Shown here in pieces: positions 1-7,165 of a stretch of DNA of 38,230 nt (position 1 is its first letter; each line of letters begins with the position of its first letter). Below the pieces are notes generated by a model. The model did no database searches, was not told where the DNA came from, and saw only the letters and a program-made list of their open reading frames with translations. This DNA is from Scatonaster sp045598705 (GTDB lineage Bacteria > Bacillota > Clostridia > Saccharofermentanales > Saccharofermentanaceae): NCBI GenBank assembly GCA_045598705.1, contig JAZLMM010000010.1, positions 1-38,230 on the forward strand. Reading direction: 5' to 3'. Position numbers and translations under genes: made by a program.

Positions 1-1
1 A

Positions 2-619
2 TACCCGATCAGCCACATCAACAACATCGTTAAGCCAGTTTCTTCAGCTCCTGCTGCTAAGAACGTAATCTTCCTCTCAGCTGATGCTTTCGGCGTACTC
101 CCGCCAGTTTCAATCCTTACACCAGCTCAGACACAGTACTACTTCCTCTCAGGCTTCACAGCTAAGCTTGCAGGTACAGAACGTGGTATCACAGAACCAA
201 CTCCAACATTCTCAGCTTGCTTCGGTCAGGCATTCCTTGAACTCCACCCAACAAAGTATGCTGAAGAACTCGTTAAGAAGATGGAAAAGAGCGGAGCTAA
301 GGCTTACCTCGTAAACACAGGCTGGAACGGCACTGGCAAGAGAATCACAATCAAGGATACACGTGGAATCATCGATGCTATCCTCAATGGTGACATCCTC
401 AAGGCTCCTACAAAGAAGATCCCAATGTTCGATTTCGAAGTACCGACAGAACTGCCAGGTGTTGATCCGAAGATCCTCGATCCTCGTGATACATACGCTG
501 ATGCTTCTATCTGGGAAGGCAAGGCTCAGGATCTCGCTTCCCGCTTCATCAAGAACTTCGCTAAGTACGAAGGCAATGAGGCTGGTAAGGCTCTCGTAGA
601 GGCTGGCCCGAAGCTCTGA
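2..619 (+). CDS. pckA: Phosphoenolpyruvate carboxykinase (ATP), C-terminal part
   Basis: The reading frame enters from the left edge, so only the last 205 residues of a roughly 530-residue enzyme are present. The enzyme interconverts oxaloacetate plus ATP with phosphoenolpyruvate, CO2 and ADP in the cytoplasm. The visible part has the family features: FLSADAFGVLPPVS near the start, then YYFLSGFTAKLAGTERG, then a FSACFGQAF segment, and later NTGWNGTGKRI and the RGIIDAIL block. The gene ends KALVEAGPKL-stop and is followed by a hairpin terminator at 652-690. In fermentative anaerobes the enzyme often runs in the carboxylating direction toward succinate, but nothing here shows which direction applies. 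Its start and regulation lie outside the window. Confidence 0.96.
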   Translation, partial: YPISHINNIVKPVSSAPAAKNVIFLSADAFGVLPPVSILTPAQTQYYFLSGFTAKLAGTERGITEPTPTFSACFGQAFLELHPTKYAEELVKKMEKSGAKAYLVNTGWNGTGKRITIKDTRGIIDAILNGDILKAPTKKIPMFDFEVPTELPGVDPKILDPRDTYADASIWEGKAQDLASRFIKNFAKYEGNEAGKALVEAGPKL

Positions 620-651
620 TTTCTGAATAAGAATCTGACTGATGCTTAATC

Positions 652-690
652 GAATCCCGATGTGGAATCTCTCCGCATCGGGATTCTTGC
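652..690 (+). terminator. Intrinsic terminator after pckA
   Basis: A perfect 11-bp inverted repeat, GAATCCCGATG (652-662) with CATCGGGATTC (676-686), has a 13-nt loop and a short T-containing tail. It lies 33 bases after the pckA stop. The T-run is weak, so termination may be incomplete. Confidence 0.7.
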
Positions 691-699
691 ATCTGTCGG

Positions 700-728
700 T
701 TGACCAATTCAAAACAGCGTGTTAACAT
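700..728 (+). promoter_or_regulatory. Putative sigma-A promoter for the MFS gene
   Basis: TTGACC at 700-705 and TAACAT at 723-728 are separated by exactly 17 bases. This would start a transcript with a leader of about 210 nt before the MFS start codon at 944. The -35 box matches consensus at 5 of 6 positions and the -10 at 4 of 6. Confidence 0.5.
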
Positions 729-742
729 GAACACATCTTAAT

Positions 743-876
743 GAAAGGCGCAGGGACGCGAATAGATGTATTGGATCACAGTCAATATTCAGCTCATGAA
801 TGGTTATGATGAAGTCTCCCAAGGGGTTACTGCGCCATTTTCTAGCAAGCAAGGGTATATTTGATTGCCCTTATTT
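743..876 (+). ncRNA. Possible structured 5' leader of the MFS gene
   Basis: Seven bases GGCGCAG (747-753) are perfectly complementary to CTGCGCC (830-836), enclosing about 76 nt. The stem can be extended by GAAA (743-746) pairing with TTTC (839-842) across a two-base bulge. Directly after it, AAGGGTA (851-857) pairs with TGCCCTT (866-872, one G-U) around an 8-nt loop followed by ATTT, resembling a weak terminator. A closed domain followed by a terminator-like stem is the usual layout of a riboswitch or attenuator. I do not recognise any known riboswitch class in it, and no conserved aptamer core is evident. Confidence 0.3.
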
Positions 877-943
877 CAATTCAATGTAAGTCATACGCAG
901 AAACTCCGATGAACGATGATACAAAGTTTAAAGGAGATTTTTC

Positions 944-2104
944 ATGTCTAAAAACAACCAACCAAATCAAATAATATCATCTGACGAAAGTACAGATGTA
1001 AATCGCCCAATGGTAGAAGTGCGCCGCGTGAAGGGGCAACTTCGAAAACTCTATACCTCGAATTTCCTAAGTAATATCTCGATTGCCGGGGCGGCCTGGG
1101 TGGCACTTCTGGCTTCGCGTGGATTCTCGATGCAGGACATCATGGGCGCGGAGACAGTGTTCCATATCGTGAGTCTTCTAAGTGAGATCCCATCCGGTAT
1201 TCTAGCCGATGTGGTCGGACGGAAGAAGTGCTTGATCCTCTCATGTTTGTCCGGAATATTAAGTGCCATCATCATGGCTTTTGTCGATTGCTATGCCGGT
1301 GTGCTGCTGTCGATTGGGTTGAGCGCGTGGGCATATAACTTCGCATCCGGTTCTGATGCAGCGCTTGCCTTCGATTCGCTGAAAGAGGTGAACCAGACGA
1401 GCGAGTATGATCACTATGCTTCCATGCAGTCCATCATCTACCGTGTGGCCAATGGGCTCGCTTCTCTTTCGGCCGGTCTTGCCTTGTGGATGGGATATGT
1501 GAAAGCGGAGATGATCTCGGTCGGACTCGGATTAATCCAGCTTGTGATTCTTTCCACACTCAAAGAAAACAAGATGGTCATCAGTAAGAAGAATGATTCC
1601 TTCGGTAAACGCGTGCGGGATTGCTACAAAGAGAGTCTTGGATTCTTACGGACGCATCACGATGCGACTGCGCTGATCTTCCGAAATGCAGTCGTCGGGG
1701 CGGTGGATGTGCTTCTTCTCTTTGCACTACAGGAGAAACTCCAGGAAGCCGGCGCCGGACTTCTCATACTGGGGCCGATGCTCTTCATCACGTACTTAGG
1801 CGGTGTATTTGGATCGCTGATGGCGGAGAAAGTGAAGAATGTGAAACTGATACGGATATTCTATTTCTCGCTCATTATGGTACTTGCCGGAGCGGCGTGT
1901 GCTTTTACCAATTATCCTTGGTTCATGACGTTGGGCGGATTCATCGCGGCCTTCTCGGATGACCTGATTCAGATCCGGTCTGACGTGACACTGAATAACA
2001 TGGTGCCGGAGCGCGCGCGTGCTACGTTGATCTCGGTGAACTCGTTCTGCTTCTCAGTGGTCATGATCGTGATGTCGCCACTTGCGGGAATCGTCTTCGG
2101 CTGA
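944..2104 (+). CDS. MFS transporter, probable drug or metabolite exporter
   Basis: A 386-residue polytopic membrane protein of the major facilitator superfamily. After a polar N-terminus of about 40 residues come alternating hydrophobic segments compatible with 11-12 transmembrane helices. The loop after helix 2 carries the family signature as EIPSGILADVVGRKK at about residues 81-95, with the D-x-x-G-R-K element. The length suits a 12-helix exporter. The start ATG follows AAAGGAGAT with good spacing. The gene stands alone, with its own promoter candidate and a long leader. The substrate cannot be read from the sequence; related Firmicutes proteins are usually annotated as drug or macrolide efflux. 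Confidence 0.85.
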   Translation: MSKNNQPNQIISSDESTDVNRPMVEVRRVKGQLRKLYTSNFLSNISIAGAAWVALLASRGFSMQDIMGAETVFHIVSLLSEIPSGILADVVGRKKCLILSCLSGILSAIIMAFVDCYAGVLLSIGLSAWAYNFASGSDAALAFDSLKEVNQTSEYDHYASMQSIIYRVANGLASLSAGLALWMGYVKAEMISVGLGLIQLVILSTLKENKMVISKKNDSFGKRVRDCYKESLGFLRTHHDATALIFRNAVVGAVDVLLLFALQEKLQEAGAGLLILGPMLFITYLGGVFGSLMAEKVKNVKLIRIFYFSLIMVLAGAACAFTNYPWFMTLGGFIAAFSDDLIQIRSDVTLNNMVPERARATLISVNSFCFSVVMIVMSPLAGIVFG

Positions 2105-2224
2105 TTACGAAACATCGAAACTTTTTGCAAGAATGGTTGCACGGATATTAGAAGTCTACTACTAGATAGCAGGGAATTGTGATATCATAAAATAGTTAAA
2201 GTTATTACGAAAGTGAGATTCGGT

Positions 2225-3196
2225 ATGAAAGAAAGAACACCACTAGTAACACATATTTTTACTGCAGATCCTTCTGCACATGTTTTCGATGGTAAGATCT
2301 ATGTCTATCCGTCACACGATATCGCTCATGATGGCGAGGATAACGACGATGGTGATGAATACAGAATGGAAGACTACCACATACTCTCTCTGGACAATCT
2401 CGATGCAGATTGTGTCGACAACGGTGAAGCACTTCACATGAAGAATGTACCATGGGTCAGCAAGCAGATGTGGGCACCGGATTGTGCGTATAAAGACGGC
2501 AAGTATTACCTGTATTTCCCTGCACGCGACAAGGATGGCATCTTCCGTGTAGGTGTAGCGGTAGGTGATAAGCCGGAAGGACCTTTCGAGCCAGAGGAGA
2601 GCTACATTCCAGGTTCATATAGTATCGACCCAGCTGTGCTCGTAGACGATGACGGACGTGTATATATGTACAACGGCGGACTCTGGGGCGGTCAGCTCGA
2701 GATGTGGCAGACTGGTAAGTTCGACGAGAATACACCGCGTCCGACAGGTAAGGATAAGGCTTTGGGACCGATCTTCGCAGAACTCAACGACGACATGAAG
2801 ACATTCAAGACAGCGCCGAAGATGATCACGATCTTGGATGAGAATGGCGAACCATTGAAGGCAGAAGACGAAGACCGTCGTTATTTCGAGGGCCCTTGGA
2901 TGCACAAGTACAATGGACTTTACTACCTCTCTTATTCAACTGGTACGACACACTATCTCGTATATGCAACGGCTGAGACTCCGGACGGACCTTTCACTTA
3001 TCGTGGAAGAATCATGGAGCCGGTAATCGGTTGGACAACTCACCACTCTATTGTTGAATATAACGGCAAGTGGTATCTGTTCTATCACGACTGCGAATTC
3101 AGTAAGGGTATCAACCACCGTCGTACAGTCAAGTATACCGAGTTGAAGTATAACGAGGATGGAACGATTCAGACGATTTTCCCATACGAGAAGTAA
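2225..3196 (+). CDS. Glycoside hydrolase family 43 (beta-xylosidase / arabinofuranosidase-like)
   Basis: A 323-residue protein with the five-bladed propeller features of GH43. The catalytic triad expected for the family can be placed: Asp15 in TADPSAHVF (general base), Asp135 in SIDPAVLVDDDG (pKa modulator) and Glu222 in YFEGPWMHK (general acid). WAPDCAYKDGKYYLYFPA is typical of the blade next to the active site. There is no signal peptide, so it should act in the cytoplasm on imported arabinoxylan- or arabinan-derived oligosaccharides. I chose ATG 2225 because AAAGTGAG lies about 8 bases upstream; an in-frame GTG at 2213 would place that ribosome site inside the gene. It is monocistronic, ending at the terminator at 3229-3259. 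Substrate specificity is not readable. Confidence 0.9.
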   Translation: MKERTPLVTHIFTADPSAHVFDGKIYVYPSHDIAHDGEDNDDGDEYRMEDYHILSLDNLDADCVDNGEALHMKNVPWVSKQMWAPDCAYKDGKYYLYFPARDKDGIFRVGVAVGDKPEGPFEPEESYIPGSYSIDPAVLVDDDGRVYMYNGGLWGGQLEMWQTGKFDENTPRPTGKDKALGPIFAELNDDMKTFKTAPKMITILDENGEPLKAEDEDRRYFEGPWMHKYNGLYYLSYSTGTTHYLVYATAETPDGPFTYRGRIMEPVIGWTTHHSIVEYNGKWYLFYHDCEFSKGINHRRTVKYTELKYNEDGTIQTIFPYEK

Positions 3197-3228
3197 TCTT
3201 CGAAACGGGACACAAGATAGCATTTACA

Positions 3229-3259
3229 AAAGCCTCAGTGATTGAATCATTGAGGCTTT
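3229..3259. terminator. Bidirectional terminator between convergent genes
   Basis: A 14-bp stem with one G-U pair runs from AAAGCCTCA (3229-3237) to TGAGGCTTT (3251-3259), with further pairing inside and a 3-nt loop. T-rich sequence flanks it on the plus side, and the minus side reads TTTTG. It sits after the GH43 gene and overlaps the last codons of the minus-strand gene ending at 3247. Confidence 0.85.
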
Positions 3260-3741
3260 CGCTTTTGTGATTGAAGTTCGAATATACTGATTGCACGCTC
3301 TTCAGCGTAGTAAATGTGACGGAGCTTAACACATTTCCCGTATTCTGGGTAGATGATTAAATGAGCATATTTGAAAAAATGAGTTCCAAGCGTAGCGCGA
3401 ACCTCGAGATCTTTGATTTCATCTAGTGATAGCTCAATCTGACGGTGAGAAGGACGGATTTTAAACTGTTGACCGTAGATACGGAATTTGTTTACTAACA
3501 CGAAGGTGCCACGCCAATCGAGAATGGCAAGTATTAAGGCCCATAAGGCGAGTGGCGAAAGACCGATGGCAAGTAATCGAATCAGATGATGCATACGGTT
3601 GTGCTTAGTAAAGAATAACATGAGAAAGACTAGGAAAACACAGAGAAAGAAGTCTAAGATGACTGGAATGATGGACGCGCGAAGAGAGAATTGAATCGAA
3701 TGATCTTCACGCTCAATGTTCTCAGTAGGTTCAAATTTCAC
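3247..3741 (-). CDS. Small PH-domain-like (DUF304/YdbT-type) membrane protein
   Basis: A 164-residue protein with two adjacent hydrophobic segments (about residues 25-47 and 53-74) followed by a soluble domain. That domain begins WRGTFVLVNKFRIYGQQFKI and carries alternating strands with LSLDEIKDLEVRA. This resembles the bacterial PH-like domain that follows paired helices in DUF304/YdbT-family proteins. The assignment is by pattern only. Start is GTG 3741, preceded by GAAAGTGAG about ten bases upstream. It is a single gene; its C-terminal codons overlap the shared terminator. Function is unknown; family members are membrane-associated and poorly characterised. Confidence 0.6.
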   Translation of the reverse strand: MKFEPTENIEREDHSIQFSLRASIIPVILDFFLCVFLVFLMLFFTKHNRMHHLIRLLAIGLSPLALWALILAILDWRGTFVLVNKFRIYGQQFKIRPSHRQIELSLDEIKDLEVRATLGTHFFKYAHLIIYPEYGKCVKLRHIYYAEERAISIFELQSQKRKPQ

Positions 3742-3837
3742 AATGGTGACTCACTTTCAAGTATTTCATCTCTTCTATGATATCAGATTTGAAGAATAGG
3801 AAGTAACTGTGAAGAGAGTTTTTCGATTATAGCCAAG

Positions 3838-3864
3838 AAAAAAGCTGCCTTAGAACAAGACAGC
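3838..3864 (-). terminator. Minus-strand terminator-like hairpin
   Basis: Read on the minus strand, GCTGTCTT pairs with AAGGCAGC (one mismatch) around a 5-nt loop and is followed by six Ts. This is a good intrinsic terminator shape, yet proB already has its own terminator 145 bases upstream at 4009-4035. Confidence 0.6.
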
Positions 3865-4008
3865 CGGAACTATATTATGATCAGCAATGTAAGTAAGATG
3901 TTCGTGAAAACCTTTAACAAACAAACTCAACACTCAGGTCTCACATCTGCCATACATAGAACCGGTCTCTCCCCGCTTCCATGGTTATTGTACCAATCAT
4001 GTTCAGAT

Positions 4009-4035
4009 AAAAAAACCATTATTCTGTTAACGGTT
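4009..4035 (-). terminator. Intrinsic terminator of proB
   Basis: On the minus strand, AACCGTTA pairs with TAATGGTT (7 of 8) around a 6-nt loop, followed by a run of Ts (the plus-strand A-run at 4009-4015). It lies about 70 bases past the proB stop codon. Confidence 0.75.
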
Positions 4036-4106
4036 GGGGTACAAAAGTGAAATCTATGACACAATTGAACACAATTATGACTAAATTTGTCAGTGAAGCC
4101 TGATTT

Positions 4107-4955
4107 TTACTTCGTCCAAGCAGGTTCTTTGGCCACGGAAGGTACAAAGAGCGTACCGATATCGTCGCCTTCGAGAATCTCTTCTAAGATTTGGGACTGG
4201 GAACCTTCTGCGATTACACCTGCAATTCCATGCTGCATCAGCATGGACATCGCAGAGATCTTGGTGGACATACCGCCTGTTCCTAGGGCAGAACCGGCAC
4301 CACCAGCACCCTGAACCAGAGCATCGTCTATTTCTGTGACAACGGAGATACGCTTGGCATCCGGATTCTCACGTGGATTAGAATCATACACAGCGTCAAT
4401 ATCCGAGAGGATAATGAGCAAGTCTGCATTGACGACACGTGCAACCAGAGCAGAGAGGGTATCGTTATCACCGAAAGTTCCGGCATGCGGAATCTCTGCT
4501 GTGGATACGGTATCATTCTCGTTTACAACAGGGAGAATGCCCTTCTCAAGAAGGGATTCCATGGTGTTAGAAATATTGGAGCGAGTGCGCGGATCATCGA
4601 TGCCGTCTTTGGTTAGAAGAATCTGTGCAACGACGCGGGAATACTCAGCAAAACAACGGCTATAGACATTCATAAGTTCACACTGTCCTACTGCCGCAAC
4701 AGCCTGCTTGTCACGCATTTCGCTTGGTCGCTCAGGAAGATCTAGACAGCCCACGCCGACACCAATGGCACCAGATGTAACCAGCACCACTTCGCGGCCG
4801 GAATTCATCAGATCGGCAATGGCTCTTGCCAGTCGATCCATATTACGCATGTTCATACGACCATTTCCATAGGTAATCGTAGATGTGCCCACCTTCACTA
4901 CAATGCGGTGTGCATTGGTGACAAGATTACGGCCTTGCTTCTCTTCCTCGCTCAT
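4107..4955 (-). CDS. proB: Glutamate 5-kinase
   Basis: ProB phosphorylates L-glutamate to glutamyl-5-phosphate, the first step of proline synthesis, in the cytoplasm. The amino acid kinase fold is clear: VVKVGTSTI near the N-terminus, VLVTSGAIGVG, VVNENDTVS, FGDNDTLSALVA, LIILSDIDAVYD and the GTGGMSTKI element near the end. At 282 residues it is the short form without the C-terminal PUA domain of the E. coli enzyme. An in-frame ATG at 4973 has no ribosome site. I prefer ATG 4955, which has GAGGT about 12 bases upstream, though the spacing is long. No proA is next to it; proB stands alone with its own terminator. A promoter candidate lies at 5001-5029. Confidence 0.93.
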   Translation of the reverse strand: MSEEEKQGRNLVTNAHRIVVKVGTSTITYGNGRMNMRNMDRLARAIADLMNSGREVVLVTSGAIGVGVGCLDLPERPSEMRDKQAVAAVGQCELMNVYSRCFAEYSRVVAQILLTKDGIDDPRTRSNISNTMESLLEKGILPVVNENDTVSTAEIPHAGTFGDNDTLSALVARVVNADLLIILSDIDAVYDSNPRENPDAKRISVVTEIDDALVQGAGGAGSALGTGGMSTKISAMSMLMQHGIAGVIAEGSQSQILEEILEGDDIGTLFVPSVAKEPAWTK

Positions 4956-5000
4956 GTTTGTTACTAACCTCATTTACTTATGTCGTGAAAACCACTGATA

Positions 5001-5029
5001 AGAATAACCCCTAAACAGGGAAAATGCAA
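5001..5029 (-). promoter_or_regulatory. Possible promoter of proB
   Basis: On the minus strand TTGCAT (5029-5024) and TATTCT (5006-5001) are 17 bases apart, placed before proB. Both boxes are imperfect, so this is tentative. Confidence 0.35.
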
Positions 5030-5059
5030 GAAAATGAATCACATCTGTCTGCTTTTTGA

Positions 5060-5098
5060 TAAGAGAAAAGAAGCGGTCTTCGATTTATTCGAAGACCG
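5060..5098 (-). terminator. Intrinsic terminator of the asparaginase-like gene
   Basis: A perfect 10-bp stem, CGGTCTTCGA (5074-5083) with TCGAAGACCG (5089-5098), has a 5-nt loop. On the minus strand it is followed by CTTCTTTTCTC. It lies just downstream of the gene ending at 5145. Confidence 0.85.
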
Positions 5099-5144
5099 TC
5101 TTTCCATCCAAATTTAGAGATAGTGAGAGGAAGAAAAAATTCAA

Positions 5145-6140
5145 TTACTTCTTGATGATCTTACCCAACCAGGTGGAGAGCATGAGATAGGCCCATGCTG
5201 CTTCAAAAGGCATGTCATAGAGTGGCTTGATCTTGGCAGCCAAAATCGTCTCGGTGGAAGCTGTGGGTACGAGTTTACTATCAATTGGCGCGACAAAAAT
5301 CTGCTTCTCATATCGCGCACAGGCGTTACGCAAGTACAGGATTGAGAAAGGATTCTCTTCAGAAAGTGTATTTACGGTGCCATCGTAGTGGAGGCGCTGC
5401 AATACATATTTGTAGTCGGATCTTGCGATGCTGTAGTTGGCATAATTGATACATAGCGGGGAGTCAATGGTCAGAATCGTATCTTCTTTCGGAAGTGTCA
5501 TCAGCTTGCTCAATGCGCGGAGATTCTTCATGGCGTTAGGGCATTCATCCGGAAGCAGAATATCCTCAGAAGGAATAAATTTCTTGCCGGAGATTCTACC
5601 AGCGATACGATTCTTGTAGCTTGCGTAGTCATCTGTCTTACGGTTCGCACTCATCATGTAGGCGGCATAGTGAACGTAGATCTTGCCGTCCGCATGCTTG
5701 CCAACAACGTATACTCCCTTGTCGATCTGCATGGCAAGTGCATAAGCAGCCTTCAGATTGATGATTGCATCTGTGTTCGGTTCAGTGGGTGAGATCTTGC
5801 TACCGAAGAATACGATTGGCAACTCATAACCGGATAGTAGCAGATTAGCAAGCTGTGCGGTATAAGCCATGGTATTTGTACCATGTGCAATCAGGACACA
5901 TCCATACTCTTTCTTATCCAGTTCTTTCTTCAATTCATCGAAGAGGACTTTGTACATGGGCGGCGTGATATTCTCCGAGCATACACTGATTGGCTCAATG
6001 ATGGTGAAATCTTTACCCAGATTCCCAGCGGCATCTAGTAATGAATAGGGTGCTACGCCCAACTCAAGTGCTTTTTTCGAAAGACGTGTGGAAATGTCTC
6101 CACCTGTAAAAACCATTAAGACCTTCTTACTGTCTGCCAT
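5145..6140 (-). CDS. Asparaginase-fold (type I asparaginase/glutaminase family) protein with altered catalytic residues
   Basis: A 331-residue protein that aligns with cytoplasmic type I L-asparaginases (E. coli AnsA) over its length. It has an N-terminal nucleophile loop, LIAHGTNTMAYTAQLANLLL near residue 85, FFGSKISPTEPNTDAIINL, and ANRKTDDYASYKN matching the family lysine region. However, the first motif reads FTGGDIS instead of TGGTIA, so the usual nucleophile threonine (Thr12 in E. coli AnsB) is Asp. The second reads HGTNT instead of HGTDT, so the catalytic Asp90 is Asn. The TGG threonine, the HGT threonine and the lysine appear kept. It may have a different amidohydrolase activity or none. 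Start ATG 6140 has GAGGAGGT seven bases upstream. It is divergent from the exonuclease gene and has its own terminator. Confidence 0.82.
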   Translation of the reverse strand: MADSKKVLMVFTGGDISTRLSKKALELGVAPYSLLDAAGNLGKDFTIIEPISVCSENITPPMYKVLFDELKKELDKKEYGCVLIAHGTNTMAYTAQLANLLLSGYELPIVFFGSKISPTEPNTDAIINLKAAYALAMQIDKGVYVVGKHADGKIYVHYAAYMMSANRKTDDYASYKNRIAGRISGKKFIPSEDILLPDECPNAMKNLRALSKLMTLPKEDTILTIDSPLCINYANYSIARSDYKYVLQRLHYDGTVNTLSEENPFSILYLRNACARYEKQIFVAPIDSKLVPTASTETILAAKIKPLYDMPFEAAWAYLMLSTWLGKIIKK

Positions 6141-6224
6141 GCGTGATACCTCCTCATAAAACGGCTTCGGAGTAACCTGTAATCGCTAGATATCGATAAT
6201 CTTTCCAGACTTACTCTCTTGAAA

Positions 6225-6266
6225 GTATTATATCGCGCGAATCCTATATTTTCTCTGATATAATAC
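6225..6266. promoter_or_regulatory. Divergent promoter pair arranged as an inverted repeat
   Basis: GTATTATATC (6225-6234) is the exact inverse of GATATAATAC (6257-6266), 22 bases apart. The right arm contains TATAAT at 6259-6264 with TG one base upstream, an extended -10 for the exonuclease gene. The left arm gives TATAAT on the minus strand (6232-6227) for the asparaginase-like gene. No good -35 box is visible on either side. Confidence 0.6.
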
Positions 6267-6303
6267 ACAAGAAAGATAAAAGAAATAGTGAGGAAATGTA
6301 AAC

Positions 6304-7068
6304 ATGCGGTTAATTAGTTGGAATGTGAATGGAATCCGTGCGGTAGCAAAGAAAGGGTTTCTCGAAACGGTCCAGAAATTGGATGCGGATGTGCTATGCA
6401 TTCAAGAGACGAAAGCATCGATTGACCAGCTGGACGATGCATTATTGAACATCCCCGGGTACCACAGTTATTTCTCCTCCGCTGAACGTAAAGGCTATTC
6501 CGGCACGGCGGTCTATACGAAGAAAGAACCACATTCTGTCTCATATGGGTTGGGCGAAGATGAATTCGATCATGAAGGCCGTACCATTGAACTGGACTTC
6601 GGCGATTTCATCCTCTACAACATCTACTTCCCAAATGGAGGACAAGGACCGGAGCGCGTGGACTTCAAGCTCCGTTTCTACGACTGTTTCCTGGCCAAAG
6701 TGAAGAAACAGATGGACGATGGTCGCATGGTCTTAGTGTGTGGCGATGTGAATACGGCACATAAGGAAATCGATCTTTCTAATCCGAAAGCCAACAGCAA
6801 AATCTCTGGATTCCTTCCGGAGGAACGCGTGTACATGGATTATTTTGCCGAACATGGGCTGGTGGACACCTTCCGTATGTTGTATCCGGATGTTACGGAG
6901 AAATACTCCTGGTGGTCTTACAAGACTTTTGCCAGAGAGAGAAATGTGGGCTGGCGTATCGACTATTTCTTCGTCGACGAAGCTCATAAAGATAGCGTAA
7001 TCGAGTCGGAGATGATGTCAAATGTCATGGGATCTGATCACTGCCCGATCTTTCTTGATATCAAGTAA
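6304..7068 (+). CDS. xth: Exodeoxyribonuclease III
   Basis: A 254-residue enzyme of the ExoIII/AP endonuclease family, which nicks DNA at abasic sites and removes 3' blocking groups during base excision repair. The motifs run in order: ISWNVNGIRA at the N-terminus, CIQETKAS (metal-binding Glu), YNIYFPNGG, VCGDVNTAHKEIDL (Asp and Asn), SWWSYKTFARERNVGWRIDY, and GSDHCPIFLDI at the C-terminus with the catalytic Asp-His pair. The length is typical. Start ATG 6304 follows GTGAGGAAATG. Expression probably starts at the extended -10 at 6256-6264. Confidence 0.96.
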   Translation: MRLISWNVNGIRAVAKKGFLETVQKLDADVLCIQETKASIDQLDDALLNIPGYHSYFSSAERKGYSGTAVYTKKEPHSVSYGLGEDEFDHEGRTIELDFGDFILYNIYFPNGGQGPERVDFKLRFYDCFLAKVKKQMDDGRMVLVCGDVNTAHKEIDLSNPKANSKISGFLPEERVYMDYFAEHGLVDTFRMLYPDVTEKYSWWSYKTFARERNVGWRIDYFFVDEAHKDSVIESEMMSNVMGSDHCPIFLDIK

Positions 7069-7092
7069 GGTCGTGTAATGACGGTTCAGTTA

Positions 7093-7121
7093 GTGAAACT
7101 GGACTTCGTCTGTGATATAAT
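7093..7121 (+). promoter_or_regulatory. Promoter of the PpiC-type foldase gene
   Basis: TATAAT at 7116-7121 is preceded by TG in the extended -10 position (TGATATAATGCG). A weak -35 GTGAAA lies at 7093-7098 with 17-base spacing. The same TGATATAATGCG string recurs before the antiporter at 15024. Confidence 0.65.
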
Positions 7122-7165
7122 GCGTCTGTTACGTAGAAGCGACGATTAAAGAGAGGATAAGAAAT

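Larger units (their letters stand above)
3742..4106. other. Intergenic stretch, no protein gene seen
   Basis: These 365 bases separate two minus-strand genes. They hold two minus-strand terminator-like hairpins (3838-3864 and 4009-4035) with about 145 bases between them and no convincing coding frame. The interval between the hairpins could encode a short RNA on the minus strand, but no clear promoter is visible. Confidence 0.5.

Noticed and set aside
212..712. 166-residue minus-strand open frame at the left end
   Set aside because: It is antisense to pckA, whose protein sequence is unmistakable.
741..809. 22-codon leader peptide frame upstream of the MFS gene
   Set aside because: There is no ribosome site before its ATG and no sign of a regulatory codon run.
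5145..6140. Plain annotation as active L-asparaginase
   Set aside because: The nucleophile threonine and catalytic aspartate of the family are not present at the expected positions.
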